From contig NW_022985069.1 of NCBI RefSeq assembly GCF_010015585.1, positions 219,479 through 283,478 of the forward strand: a stretch of DNA of 64,000 nt. The letters run 5' to 3'. Under the pieces are notes generated by a model. It did not search any database and had not been told where the DNA came from. It was given only the letters and a program-made list of their open reading frames with translations. Position 1 is the first letter of the stretch; each line of letters opens with the position of its first letter. The stretch comes from Eremomyces bilateralis CBS 781.70 (lineage: Eukaryota; Ascomycota; Dothideomycetes; Eremomycetales; Eremomycetaceae). Below, piece by piece: positions 13,720-24,988 of this stretch. A program made the translations under genes and the position numbers.

Positions 13720-15068
13720 TCAAGCCACGCTACCCTTCTCTCCCCAGGTCGCCGCGGCTGGGCTAGGCTTCTGCACTCTGAGAAACCCATACACGAGACC
13801 AAGGATAATAGCCAGGAAAAACGCCTTTTGCAACAGCGTCAACCCTTCGCCCAGCTCACCGTGTCCCTCCTTTCCGCCGACGGGCTTCGTCTGCGCCTCC
13901 GACCCCTCGGTCGTCGACATCGGTCCCGGGTGGTTGAGCGGCGACTCCGCGACATCTAAGGACTCGCCCGCGATCATGGTCTCCGCGCTGCCGACGAGAT
14001 CTTGGGCGGAGAACAGAAGTAAGAATCTCAACGTATAAGAGCAGCAGATGGGGAAACACGACAATGTGAACGAGAAATTTATAGCTCCACGCTTCCAACG
14101 AGATCTTTGGCAGGGAACAGAACTACAGAAGTAAGAATCTGAACGTATAAAGGCAACGGACGGGGAAACACGGTGGATGTGAACGAGAAATTTATAGCTC
14201 CGCGCGAATACCTTCTTCGGGTATGTCCAACTCGCCGCTCTTGGCGATGACCACGGGCACTTTGGGCGTGTCGCCTGAGCCCTTCTTGACGTTCTGGACC
14301 TTGTCGACGATCTCGTAGCCTTCCAGGACTTCGCCGAAGACGACGTGGCGGCCGTCGAGCCAGGAGGTAATGGCGGTGGTGATGAAGAATTGGCTGCCGT
14401 TCGTGTCTTTGCCGGAGTTGGCCATGCCTAGACATGTCAGTCGCTCCGCGTTCCCTATCATGACTGGCATTCTTACTGAGAAGGCCCTTCTTGGTGTGCT
14501 TGAGCTTGAAGTTCTCATCGGGGAACTTGTTGCCGAAAATGGACTTGCCGCCAGTGCCTAAACTCGTTAGAATCCCAATTCGAAGTCTTGAAGAACCGCC
14601 TTACCATCGCCATTGGTGAAGTCCCCTCCTTGGATCATGAAGTCTTTGATCACACGGTGGAAAGTAGATCCCTCATATCCAAAGCCCTTCTCGCCAGTAG
14701 CCAGAGCTCTAATTTCGATCAGTTCGGGTCCTTGCGTGTTGTGTTTGCCTGGTCTTACCGGAAGTTATCCGCAGTCTGTCGCGCCAATTAGCTACATCCT
14801 TTCGAGAGCATTGGGCATTTCCTTACCTTGGGGACAGTGCCGCCATAGAGGCCGATCACGATGCGGCCGAGTTCCTCATCGCCGTGCTTGATGTCGAAGT
14901 AGACCTGCTCATGTTCAGCACTCCGACTAACAGCGCACTTCAACGATTTCCCCTCACCTTGCTTGTGATCTTCGGGCCCTTCGCTGCTTCCGACGTCTGC
15001 GCAAAGAACATGACAGCGAAGGCCAAGATGGCCAGCACCGAAAGGACGAACCTAGGGAACGAAGGCAT
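13720..15068 (-). CDS. cypB: Secretory-pathway cyclophilin (peptidyl-prolyl isomerase B type) with alternative C-termini
   Basis: Common exons (complement): 15068..14958, 14904..14827, 14775..14759 (17 nt), 14708..14605, 14557..14477, then 14427 onward. Reading to the stop at 14192 gives 208 residues ending IRAEL. The protein starts with a hydrophobic signal peptide (residues ~1-28) followed by AKGPKITSK. The cyclophilin core has [23 protein letters not shown] and [13 protein letters not shown], including the catalytic Arg. It catalyses prolyl isomerisation in the secretory pathway. A donor at 14211 (AAG|GTATTC) can instead join to 14104 (210 residues, ending GSVEL) or to 14000. The last choice adds an exon 14000..13720 (295 residues in total) with a membrane segment around [15 protein letters not shown]. 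All three stay in frame. Which form dominates is not decidable here. It shares a 391-bp divergent promoter region with uS13m. Confidence 0.9.
13981..14200 (-). repeat. Two-copy imperfect tandem repeat inside the cyclophilin terminal intron
   Basis: On the sense strand, a unit that begins GAGCTATAAATTTCTCG and ends with an AAGATCTCGT acceptor region occurs at 14200-14088 (113 nt) and again, diverged, at 14087-13984 (104 nt). Each copy carries its own polypyrimidine/acceptor, and copy one also re-creates a short coding end with a stop. The duplication explains why two acceptors with the same downstream reading exist. Confidence 0.8.
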
Positions 15069-15459
15069 GGTGAACGATGGAAGGATGGGTAGCTGGAGTT
15101 ACCCAAGAAAGAGTGGCACGATTTCTTATATGGAGGAACGAAGCTCCTTTTCAATCAACAGGAACTGGTCTGAAACGCTTTTGTCACAGATCGTGCTTCT
15201 GCAGGTCTTTATCCAGAAGGACAAGTGGTTTCGACCGGGACTCTGGGACTGGAGTAGTCTAGCTCTTGACAGGGGCTGCAGAGGAGGCTAACCCGAATGT
15301 GTATTTGTCACGTGATCAATGCCAAGCCATACAATGCATCCTTGACACCAAAGTTGGAGCTCGTCACGGAGGATGCGATGATCGGAGTATCCGAGGAGCA
15401 GAGCCTTAAATATCGCTATCAACCGTCTCTGAAAGTGTCGTGAAAGACAATTGGTCAAG
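15069..15459. promoter_or_regulatory. Shared divergent promoter region of cyclophilin and uS13m
   Basis: The two start codons lie 391 bp apart on opposite strands, so this space must hold both promoters and leaders. No specific binding site was identified with confidence. Confidence 0.5.
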
Positions 15460-15992
15460 ATGGTATATTATCTAAGAGCCGACTTGCGAACCACACTGAC
15501 ATTTCCAGGTCTTCATCCTCGGGAATCCCTTCCTGGATACCCTCCTCGTCAAGGTGATTACACTCCATCGTCGCCCGTATGAGGTTGCCTGGAGCGAAAT
15601 GCACTGACGCCGCGATCAGAAAGCCCTCGAGTCCTTCTATGGCATCGGCCCCGTGGTCTCCCGCAATGTGATGGCGCGATTCCACATCCACCCCACGATG
15701 AAGGTTGGCTCATTGAAGGACCAACAGCTCTTGGAACTCAATGCGCAGCTATCGACGATGAACATCGACAACGATTTACGGCGGGAGATGAGGGACAATA
15801 TCAAGAAACTGAGGGATATTGGCTGCTATCGGGGGAAACGGCATGCGATGGGTCTCCCGGTCCGTGGGCAGAACACAAAAAACCAGGTAAGAAACGGTCG
15901 TCCGTATTGCTGGGTAGTTTACAGATGCTGATCTCCATTTGCAATAGATCAAGAGCGCACAGCGGTTGAATCGGATCGAGAGGAGGAATTAG
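15460..15992 (+). CDS. SWS2: Mitochondrial small-subunit ribosomal protein uS13m
   Basis: Model: join(15460..15462, 15509..15553, 15620..15886, 15948..15992), 119 residues. Exon 1 is only the ATG; the 46-nt intron has donor GTATAT, branch CTGAC and acceptor CCAG. The protein begins MVFILGNPF and has the S13 hallmarks: GIGP (a helix-hairpin element), the region around LRREMRDNIKKLRDIGCYRG, then RGKRHAMGLPVRGQNTKNQ and a basic RLNRIERRN end. S13 sits in the head of the small subunit and contacts the P-site tRNA. Length fits bacterial/mitochondrial S13. There is no long cleavable presequence, as is common for this protein. The start-codon-only exon is supported because the GTC codon of exon 2 has no other in-frame ATG nearby. 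Confidence 0.92.
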
Positions 15993-17782
15993 ACGATTGG
16001 AGGCGCTCCAGCAATTCTACGCATGTTGTTTCGCATCTAGCTAGGCGTTATTGGGTCGGTCACTCGAGGAGAAGGATTGTCGGCAACTGGGCACAGATAG
16101 CCACGCATTATATGGAATTGGGAGAGCAAAAATATGCGCCCATCACTCAGCAGCTTTGCCTGAGACATTGTACAATAGATTCCACTCGGACGTATGAGCC
16201 TCTATCATAGGCAATACAAATTACAGCTACATATGTGTACCCATTCAATTCGATTCCCATCAAAATCGCGGTTTCAACATCAAGGCGTCTACGCAAAGAC
16301 GAAATGTACTGCCAATCATTGCGCTCCTCTCCACAGGCTCCGAAGAACCGCGAGAGCACCGCACCCAAGATCGATAGTTGGTGGTCTGTTCTCCACTCCA
16401 CGTGACGATTCTCGATATCATAGAACCTGGAAGGGCCTCCCTCGAAAATGCTTTTGTGGGTGTTGTTTTTTTGCGTTGTTCATAAAGAAGAAGAAGAAGA
16501 AGAACAGGAAGAAGGCTCGCCAAAGTTTTTTTTAAAGAGCGAGGAAGTATTGCACAGATGGATTCAATGGTCCGCTGTAGCACATCCCCGATAAGAATTA
16601 ATTATGGTATTCCACCTTGGGCTTGAAATTTAGAAGAAACACACTGAACTCCACGCTCATGCTGTGATATCAGATTTTATGGGAATTATGATCTTTTGAT
16701 GTCCTATTACACCCTCCCTAACATGACCAATCTAATCAGTGGCGCGGTCGTGCTGATTTAGGCTGCTCCGTCGCCTGAATCGCCTATATTCTTCCTTAGT
16801 GGTAGGGTCACAATACAAACCTCGAAACTAGTTTAACAACAAACCCTTGGGAGACACTGCAGTTATTGACATTCAGGTTCAGCCACATGTGGGTACAGAC
16901 ATCGACACCGAATGATGATAGGAACACAAACCGTGGTCCTCAGACTCGCCCCCATATCCCGAAAGCAAGGGGTCCTTCTCAAATAGACTTTGTGATTCCA
17001 GCGCAGCAGCACATGCAGTGAGTTTAAAAAGAGGGGGCTGCCAATGTCACACGTATGGCACCTGATAATAGAGCTCGAGATACTTATATGAATTCGCCAA
17101 GCTTACCAGGAGAGGTCCCGTGTACGAATATCTGACGACGAAGACGGGTACGAAAGACTACGTAAACAGTCACGACGTAGGAAAGGAATGATTACGATTA
17201 TACGTATTCCTATCCAGTCTCCAAGACTCCAATGTCAGATCCATAGCTCTGGGTCGAAAGGTGATCGTGCTTGCCTATGGCATTAAAGCAATACATACGA
17301 AGTACTCCGTAAACACTGCAGGTTTTAGTTACACGTTCCGCTCCTTTCCTTGCAATATGCAGTGGTCCGCTGTCCAAATGTACAGCACTCGGGTCCGGAC
17401 TCAGGCGGTAAGTCATAGTGCGCCCAGGAGCACGCAGCCGGGAACAGAGGAACCCAGAATGATTTAATAGCAAGAGCGGCTCTTTACTGTTACATCTGTA
17501 TAAACCATCTTAGGATGAAATAAGTGCGAATTGTGATACTTCCATCTGACTGGAGGACTGCCTTTTCAGTTCGGAGCAATACTTGGGGAACCCTTTCCCC
17601 TAATCCATATACGGAAACCCAGACTCTCCAACCCCATGATTCCATCAACGGATGAACAACATCCAACATAAACTTTCCCCGCCAAAACCCTCACCACGTC
17701 GCCACCTCCACTCAATCTACAATCCTTTAGACTTCATGTCGCTCGCTAATTCCCATTATCCATCTTTGAAGAGGTTTTCCAC
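15993..17782. other. 1.8-kb intergenic region with a GAA-type microsatellite
   Basis: No convincing gene. A short AAG/AGA-rich simple repeat occurs at about 16484-16515, followed by a T-run near 16526. The far end should hold the Kin4-like kinase promoter. Small frames on both strands lack domains. Confidence 0.5.
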
Positions 17783-20739
17783 ATGCCGCCGGCCGGAAAG
17801 TCTCAAGCCGACCTCCAAGCCCAGCGGAAAAAGGTATGGCACAACGCGTTGCTTACTCGACACCGTCCGCTAATCGTATCTTCTCCTATAGCTCATCAAC
17901 TCGTATCAGGAACTCTTAGAGTATGTCCACATCCTTGATAGGTCGCTCTTGTTTGGAAGGATGATGCCTAATGTCTACCCAGGGAATTCTCGAGCGAAGA
18001 GCTCCGCAATGTTGGAAACTACTCCCTAGGCCGTCTTATCGGCAAAGGATCGTTCGGAAAGGTGTACCTGGCCACTCACAAGCTCACCAATGGTTCCAAG
18101 GTACGATGGAGGAGACCCGAGTGGTATACAATCAAATCACTAAACCGATCTAGGTCGTCCTCAAGTCCGCTAGGAAAGATGACGCGAATCTCGCCCGCGA
18201 AATCCACCACCACCGACAATTCCTCCATCCTCACATCGCGCGTTTATACGAAGTCATAGTCACTGAGAAGCTTGTATGGCTGGTGTTGGAGTACTGTCCA
18301 GGTCCGTGTGTATCATTCAATATGCTCTTCCAGCTCTGACGAACCGAATACAGGGGACGAGCTCTATACCCATTTGCTGAACCATGGCCTGATGGAACCG
18401 TCCAAAGTCCAGCGCATTTTCACACAGCTGGTCGGCGCCGTCGCATACGTACACCAAAAGTCATGCGTTCACCGAGATCTAAAACTGGAAAATATACTGC
18501 TAGACAAGCATGGGAATGTCAAGCTGGTCGATTTCGGATTCACTCGGGAGTACGAAGGAAAGTCGAGCTACCTTCAGACTTGGTGTGGCACCGTGTGTTA
18601 CAGCGCGCCGGAAATGTTGAAAGGGGAAAAATATGCCGGCGAAAAGGTCGATGTCTGGAGTCTGGGTATCATACTGTATGCGTTGCTATGCGGCGAGTTG
18701 CCGTTTGATGAAGATGACGAAACCGCTACGAAAACACGAATATTGAAGCAGGAACCGAAATACCCCGACACCCTTCCACAGGGCGCGAAAGATCTGATTG
18801 CCTCCTTGCTGTCGAAGCGACCGCTTCTACGACCATCGCTTTCAGACATTCTCACGAATCCGTGGCTTGCGGAGCATGCGCCTCATCAAGTTCATATCCT
18901 CAAACTTCAGCAGCCGGAACCGTTTTCCACGGAGCTCGAGACGCAGACGCTGGCGAGAATGAAGAGCGCGGGCGTCAGCATTGACATGGTGATCACGCAC
19001 GTCCTTGAGATGCACTGTGACGCCTTGGCTGGATGGTGGGCCTTACTGATCGAGAAGGAGGAGCGAAAGGCGAAGCGGCTCGAGCGGAAGCGAAAAGAGC
19101 GGGAGGCGGAAGTCAAGAGTCTACGTCGATTGAGTGCAGCCAGCAGCCGTCTGGAGCGCATGGCACCAACCATTCGAGAGACGGATGAAGAGGGTCTCCA
19201 TACCGTCCTGATGGGCGATCCTCCGAAGTCAAGAGGCCGGAATCCCAATCGATTGAGTTCTCGTAGGTCTACCACTCTTCAAACTTGACATTCGCTAATG
19301 CTCTCACAGAAGCCATGGTACCTGATTTGCCAAATGTTCAAGAGACTTCCGTATCCCCGCAAGCAGAAATTGAAAATTGGCCACCACCTCCCATCGACAA
19401 AGATCCGAGGCCTACCCGTCGATCCGCCAGTTCATCAAGATCCCGTCCTCCTCTTCCGCCCAAAGAGCGCCGTGTTTCCCGCGGCAGTATGCTTCACCTT
19501 GTCACCACCAACGCGGACCTTGCGCCTTCGAATGGTATTTCCAACAACGGCGCCATCACGAAGCGTCGCAAATACCAACCGCCTCTCCTAAATCAATTCC
19601 TACAACTTAAGCACTGGATCAAGGAGTCCGCCAAACGCACCCGCAGCCCTTCGATTAAGTCATCCAATCCGAGCTCCAAATCCTCCCCGCAATCCCAACA
19701 ACCCGCCCCTCGCCGCCACAGCGCCGCGCTCCGTCAAGGCGACCAAATCCACCGTCTCTCCATCACCCGCCCCGCCCCCGAAACCCCCACACGGCTCTCC
19801 CGCCCTGACCTCCCCTCGCACGCCCGCGGTTCAGGCCCTCAGCGCCCGCGCATCACCACCTCCACCACCCCCGTCGGCATGCACGCCAAGCCCCGCCCCT
19901 CCCTCTCCCCCTCCCCCATCACCCCGCACGCCTCCTACCGGCGCTCCTCCGGCCTCCGCGGCCGCAAATCCACCTCCAGCTCCGTCTCTAGCATCCGCAG
20001 CTTCCACCACGCCCACACCCACAGCAAAACCAGCTCCACCTCCTCCGCCTCCGCCTCCATCGCCTCCCCCGTAGCCTCCACCGCCCCCGCTGCCGCCGCC
20101 GCCCTTCTCGGATCCGGCGCCGTCCCGCCCAATGTCAACGGCACCAGCGGCAGCGGCTCGACGTCGCCGAACGCGTCGGTCCTCGCACCGTCCGGCAGCG
20201 CGGGCGCGAGCGCGACGGGGCCGTTCGGGCGCGACGGACCAGTGCGCAAGTCGGCGCCGAAGCCGCTGCTGGCGCTGAGCGAGAGCGCAGCGGCGTTTTC
20301 GAGCCTGCCGCCGCCGAGTCCAGGGTTGATTTTCACGAAGCGGAAGCGGAGTCCGTTTAAGGGACCGGTGTTGGGGTTGAGTGCAATGGGGGGGAGTCCG
20401 GGCGGGAGGGCGCGGGTGGGGAGTAATGAGGGGAGTCGAAGTGGGAGTGTAGGGAGGAGGAGTGGAGAGGGGGTGATTGAGGAGGAGGAAGAGGAGGGGG
20501 AAGACGGGGAGTTGGTAGAGGATGTGGACGAGGATGGAAGTGGGAGTGTGATTGTGAAGGGGGTGGGGATGGGAGGGATGGCGTTCCTCGGCGAGGAAGA
20601 GGATGAGGAAATCGAGGAAGTGGACGTGTTTAGTCCGGTGCAGGACGGGGAAGAGGTGGTGGTGGTCGAGCCCGGGGAAGATGTGGAGGAGGCGATACGA
20701 AAGGAGAGGGAGAAGGCAAGGATGGCGGCGAAGGTGTAG
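17783..20739 (+). CDS. Ser/Thr protein kinase of the CAMK-like group, Kin4-like
   Basis: Model: join(17783..17833, 17892..17920, 17983..18100, 18154..18301, 18354..19262, 19310..20739), 894 residues. The kinase domain is at about 40-300: GKGSFGKV (47-54), catalytic K70, HRDLKLEN (HRD 155-157), DFG (175-177), and CGTVCYSAPE in the activation segment. DVWSLGIILYALLCGELPFD is typical of the AMPK/CAMKL branch. After the domain come a charged Lys/Arg/Glu-rich stretch, a long Ser/Pro-rich disordered region, and a very acidic tail (runs of Glu/Asp near 740-890). In yeast, Kin4/Frk1 restrain mitotic exit when the spindle is mispositioned. The match to Kin4 is my family judgement from the catalytic sequence and the long C-terminus. 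Large antisense frames at 19831-20754 are shadows. Confidence 0.85.
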
Positions 20740-23072
20740 CGAAGGACCTGGCATGCGATACGTTGTTGTACTATTCTGAGCCCCTGGGAGGGGACATATA
20801 CCCTGTTTTGGTGTTCTTCATTTGTTCCCCCCCTCCGATCCCTTTGTCACTTCTCTTCTACCGTATGTTTTTACGTCCCTAATTATTCGGGGTCAAGCGA
20901 GTGTCAGTCTACCCATCCTGTCTACGGCTGTATCACCTTTTGTTTATACCATAAGATAATCCAATTCTGAGAGCTTGCAGGTCTATCCGATTCTCGCTGC
21001 TGGCGGTGAGAGCGAGAATCTTCGCTCCCCACCGCTACCCTCCGCTGTTACACCAATAAATAGCACAATTGGCCATCCCCACCACGTGTGTAACGCCTGG
21101 ATACGATGTTCTCTAGGGTTGGAAATGGCGGTGCGGTCGACTGCTGGGTCCCCAAAGTGATCAAGTGTGCGAGAACTCTGGATCGCAGTCGGTCCTTAAG
21201 GTACTCAAGCACATTATTGCTACACCTTTCGTGATGTAAGGCACTATGATGCCGTTAAAACACAGGGCGCCCTGATGAGATTACTGGCCTCGATGTTACA
21301 TCCGCTGATCCGCATAATCTCGTGGACCCGGAAGGATTCTATCGGCTGCCGCCCTTGGTCGTACAACGTATGTGAGCGTGCTGGCCACTGTCGATCGGTC
21401 AAGCCGCAACGAGATTTCTCCATTCGTGGGCGGAGCCAGGCGGTCGCTCCAGGCAAAGTTCATGGGCAATGATCGAATGATGTTTGCGAATAAAATGACT
21501 GGTGCGACTTCAAGCCGTCATTGGAGAATCCCACAAAGCAAGGACGCCATGCCTTCCCGACGATACGTCCCGTCCGCAGCAATAATGCCTTAAGAATTGA
21601 TAATCGACATGATAAAAAGGTGTCCAAGCGAGATTGGCAACGTCCGAGTCCTTAAATATGTCTACCTGCATGCAAGTATTTCTGTACAACATGTAGGTCG
21701 GTGAAGTTGTATTGTCTCAGACTCGAAGAACAATGTCAAGTCGTCAACTGACCGGCGAAGTAAGGATGCCCCTTTCATCCTCTTCATAGATCTACTTTGG
21801 GAAACCGTATCCCGTACTTCCTCTTCGTCTTTATCGATAGTACCTGCTTCTGATGTGGCCTTTTCCAATGATATCCCGTCTTAAGGTCGCTCAACGGCTG
21901 CAAGTAAGCAGCCGTCCCGCATCAAGTCCCCCGAGATCGCACCGTTGAGCTAGGAAATATGAAGAGAACAACGCTGCTTGTTCAAGTATCGAAAAAGCGC
22001 CATCGCAAAACAAGAAAGCAATGTTGCACGACGTATCCGTATATTCGCTCTCATTGGACCCTACCGGCATCATCCCTTGAATCCCTTCGCCATCCCACCC
22101 CAGCGAGGATCTTCCCGTGTGAGCGTTGAGCTGTGGGCAATCAACTAGGCAGGGCAGTCCTGGGGACGATGGGGTTCCCATATTGGGCAGGTCGGTGCAA
22201 CGGAGCAAGGCTTGTATCCCATGAGTTTGCACGGCTACACGAAACTGAGGCCAGGGAAGGGGATAGCTTCGATGGCGGCATAAATACGAAAGGAAATCGG
22301 GTTCGTGATCCTGTTCCTACAGGATTAGTCTCATTGTCCAGTCCATTCACTTCGCATCGTCTGCAAGGAATACATAAAGCGGTGGTTGTGTGCTTCCACT
22401 TTGGACTGTCATACCACGCCGTACACCTCGCCGACAACTGTCAATTCATTCAAGTCTATCCAAAAGCTGCAGTGTCATTCATCATCTCAAATCATTCCAT
22501 AACCCCTTCAAAAAAGTTACATCAAATCCGACGATCAAGTTCTAGCGTCTCTTTTTGTCCACACTTTTTCGCTTCTGCCAAAGCAACCCTGGTCTCACGT
22601 ACCAATAATAGCTTCTGATAACCATCGGCCCCGTCACTCGGCAGCTCCACTGACAGCGGGGATTGACTGACCCTCGCCCGGTCCTATCGCCAATCTAAGC
22701 CGACGACGCCGTGCCAAACTGCCAATAAATCCTACCTGGCCTCCAGCGTCGCCACTATCTCACAGGCTGGCCCGAGTCACCTCGACCGCTTCCCCATATC
22801 CAATTCCACTCGTCTCGAGGATTCCGATTTCACTCCATAAGACTTGGTCCCTGCCGGCGACCATGACGAGATCCTACAACTGTTCCCACGATATCTGATC
22901 CCAAGCTACCCTCTGCGCGAGCCGGAACTGCGAAGCGGAACTCTCGTGTGAGGAGTCGACCGCTAGAGGGAAATCTTAAGGTCTAGGATAAGACAGACGA
23001 AGGCAGAAGCAGCCGGCTCGACAATATTCACGGCTATCGGTGAAAGAGGTGGAAGGAGGCTTGCCGGCGATC
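20740..23072. other. 2.3-kb intergenic region before the permease
   Basis: No supported gene. A plus-strand fragment at about 21273-21376 reads like protein (DPHNLVDPEGFYRLPPLVV) but has no start in frame and meets a stop, so it may be a relic. Frames at 22133-22618 begin only with GTG and lack domains. The 500 bases before 23073 are probably the permease leader. Confidence 0.45.
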
Positions 23073-24988
23073 ATGGACTACAATGACCGAACAATCAATA
23101 TGAAGATGTACACACCGTCCTCCACCGAATCGCCCAGAAGAGCCTCACTTCCTCCCGACTACCTGGCATATGAAGGTGACACTAGAGACCCAAAGCTTCC
23201 CTTATCCCGGCGCATCATCGACAGTTTCAAAAGAGACCCGGCACATGTCCACACCATCACACCACGGGGAGCAGTAGGTAGCGATGGGAAGTTGTTCGAC
23301 GTCGAGGGCGCTGCTGAGGCGACGGCGACGTCGCCTTTATTGCGGAAGTTGAAGGGAAGGCATTTGCAGATGATTGCAATCGGAGGCTCAATAGGTGGGA
23401 TAAACATATCTGGAAACCCGTGGATGCATCGGCTGACTGGATCCAATAGGAACTGGTCTTTTCGTCGGATCAGGAAGTGCGTTGGCACAAGGTGGCCCAG
23501 CTTCATTATTGCTGGCTTTCTTGTTGGTTGGGATCATGATGTATTGCACCGTCCATGCTCTGGGGGAAATGGCGGTGCTCTTCCCCGTCGCTGGATCCTT
23601 TTCCGCATATTCCACGCGGTTTTTAGATCCAGCCTGGGGGTTCGCCATGGGTTGGAAGTATGTGTTGCCCCAAGTCGGTCTTAACCAAAGACATCGCTGA
23701 CTTCCACAGCTATGTCCTCCAGTGGCTCGTCGTTCTACCCCTCGAGATCGTCGCCGCCTCGCTCACCATTGAATTTTGGAATCATGGCAGGATCCACAGC
23801 GGTGCCTGGGTTGGCATCTTCCTCGTCCTTATCGTCATCATCAATCTTTTCGGGGTCAAAGGCTACGGTGAAGCGGAATTCGTTTTCAGCATTATCAAGA
23901 TCACCGCGGTCATCGGCTTCGTCATCTTAGGCGTTATCCTCAACCTGGGCGGGGGTGAGGACGGCTCCTACATTGGCGGTCGCTACTGGCGCGATCCTGG
24001 CGCCTTTAATAATGGCTTCAAAGGCCTCTGCTCCGTCTTCGTTGTTGCTGCCTTCGCCTTCGCAGGGACCGAACTGGTTGGCCTTGCTGCCGCCGAAACC
24101 GCGAATCCGCGTAAATCACTTCCGACCGCGGTTAAGCAGGTCTTCTGGCGTATCACCCTCTTCTACGTCGTCTCCCTTCTGCTTGTGGGGCTACTCGTCC
24201 CCTACAATGATGAGCGACTCCTTGGGAACCCCGAGCTCTCTATTGACACGAATGCCTCGCCTTTTGTCCTCGCCATTCAAAACGCTCGCATCGAAGGCCT
24301 CCCCTCCGTCATGAACGCTGTAATCATGATTGCGGTCCTCTCCGTTGGCAATTCATCCATCTACGGCAGCTCGCGCACATTGGCCGCGCTCGCCGAGCAA
24401 AACCAAGCGCCGCGAATTTTCGCCTATATCGACCGACAAGGTCGCCCCATCGTAGGTATCGGCCTCGCGTCCGCACTCGGCCTGCTCGCCTTCCTGGCCG
24501 GCACCAACCGGGAACAGGACGCCTTCAACTGGATGCTCGCCATCTCGGGCCTATCCAGCATCTTCACCTGGGGCTCCATCTGCCTCGCGCACATCCGCTT
24601 CCGCAAGGCGTGGAAGGTGCAGGGCCATACGCTCGACGAGCTGGCGTTCCGCAGCCAACCCGGCGTGATCGGCTCCTGGATTGGGTTCATTTTCAATGTG
24701 CTCGTCCTCATCGCCCAGTTCTGGATCGGGTTTGCGCCGGTGGGATACGCCGACAAGACGCCGCGCGAAAACGCCGAAGCTTTCTTCTCCGTCTATCTGG
24801 CCGTTCCGATCGTCATCGCGTTCTATCTGCCGTACAAGTTGTGGCTGCGCACGAGAGTCGTGAGGAGCCATAATATGGATCTCCATACCGGGATTCGAGA
24901 GCTGAATCTTGCAGAGCTCGTGGCGGATGAGAGGGCGGAGAGGAAGTCCTGGCCGAGATGGAAGCGATTCTACAAATACTTCTGCTAA
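23073..24988 (+). CDS. Amino-acid permease (APC superfamily, Gap1-like)
   Basis: Model: join(23073..23394, 23450..23657, 23710..24988), 602 residues. Introns of 55 and 52 nt have GTGGGA and GTATGT donors. The spliced junctions restore IGGSIGTGLFVGSG, the signature at transmembrane helix 1, and GWNYVLQWLVVLPLE between helices 3 and 4. About twelve hydrophobic segments are visible, with the family motif GTELVGLAAAETANPRKSLP in the middle. It imports amino acids with protons across the plasma membrane. Substrate range cannot be read from sequence. The upstream in-frame codon at 23040 is GTG; the ATG at 23073 is the likely start. The ~100-residue hydrophilic N-terminus could carry regulatory lysines. 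Confidence 0.94.

Noticed and set aside
16484-16530. AAG-rich tract considered as part of a coding region or mobile element end
   Set aside because: A simple microsatellite with a neighbouring T-run; no terminal repeats or transposase nearby.
19831-20754. 307-codon minus-strand frame
   Set aside because: Antisense of the Ser/Pro-rich and acidic tail of the Kin4-like gene; low-complexity His/Pro and Gly runs only.
21273-21592. Protein-like fragments (DPHNLVDPEGFY..., then a second frame to 21592)
   Set aside because: No in-frame start for the first part and the join to the second lacks a convincing acceptor; at most a gene relic.
22133-22618. 161-codon plus-strand frame
   Set aside because: Starts only with GTG and has no domain; it lies in the probable upstream region of the permease.
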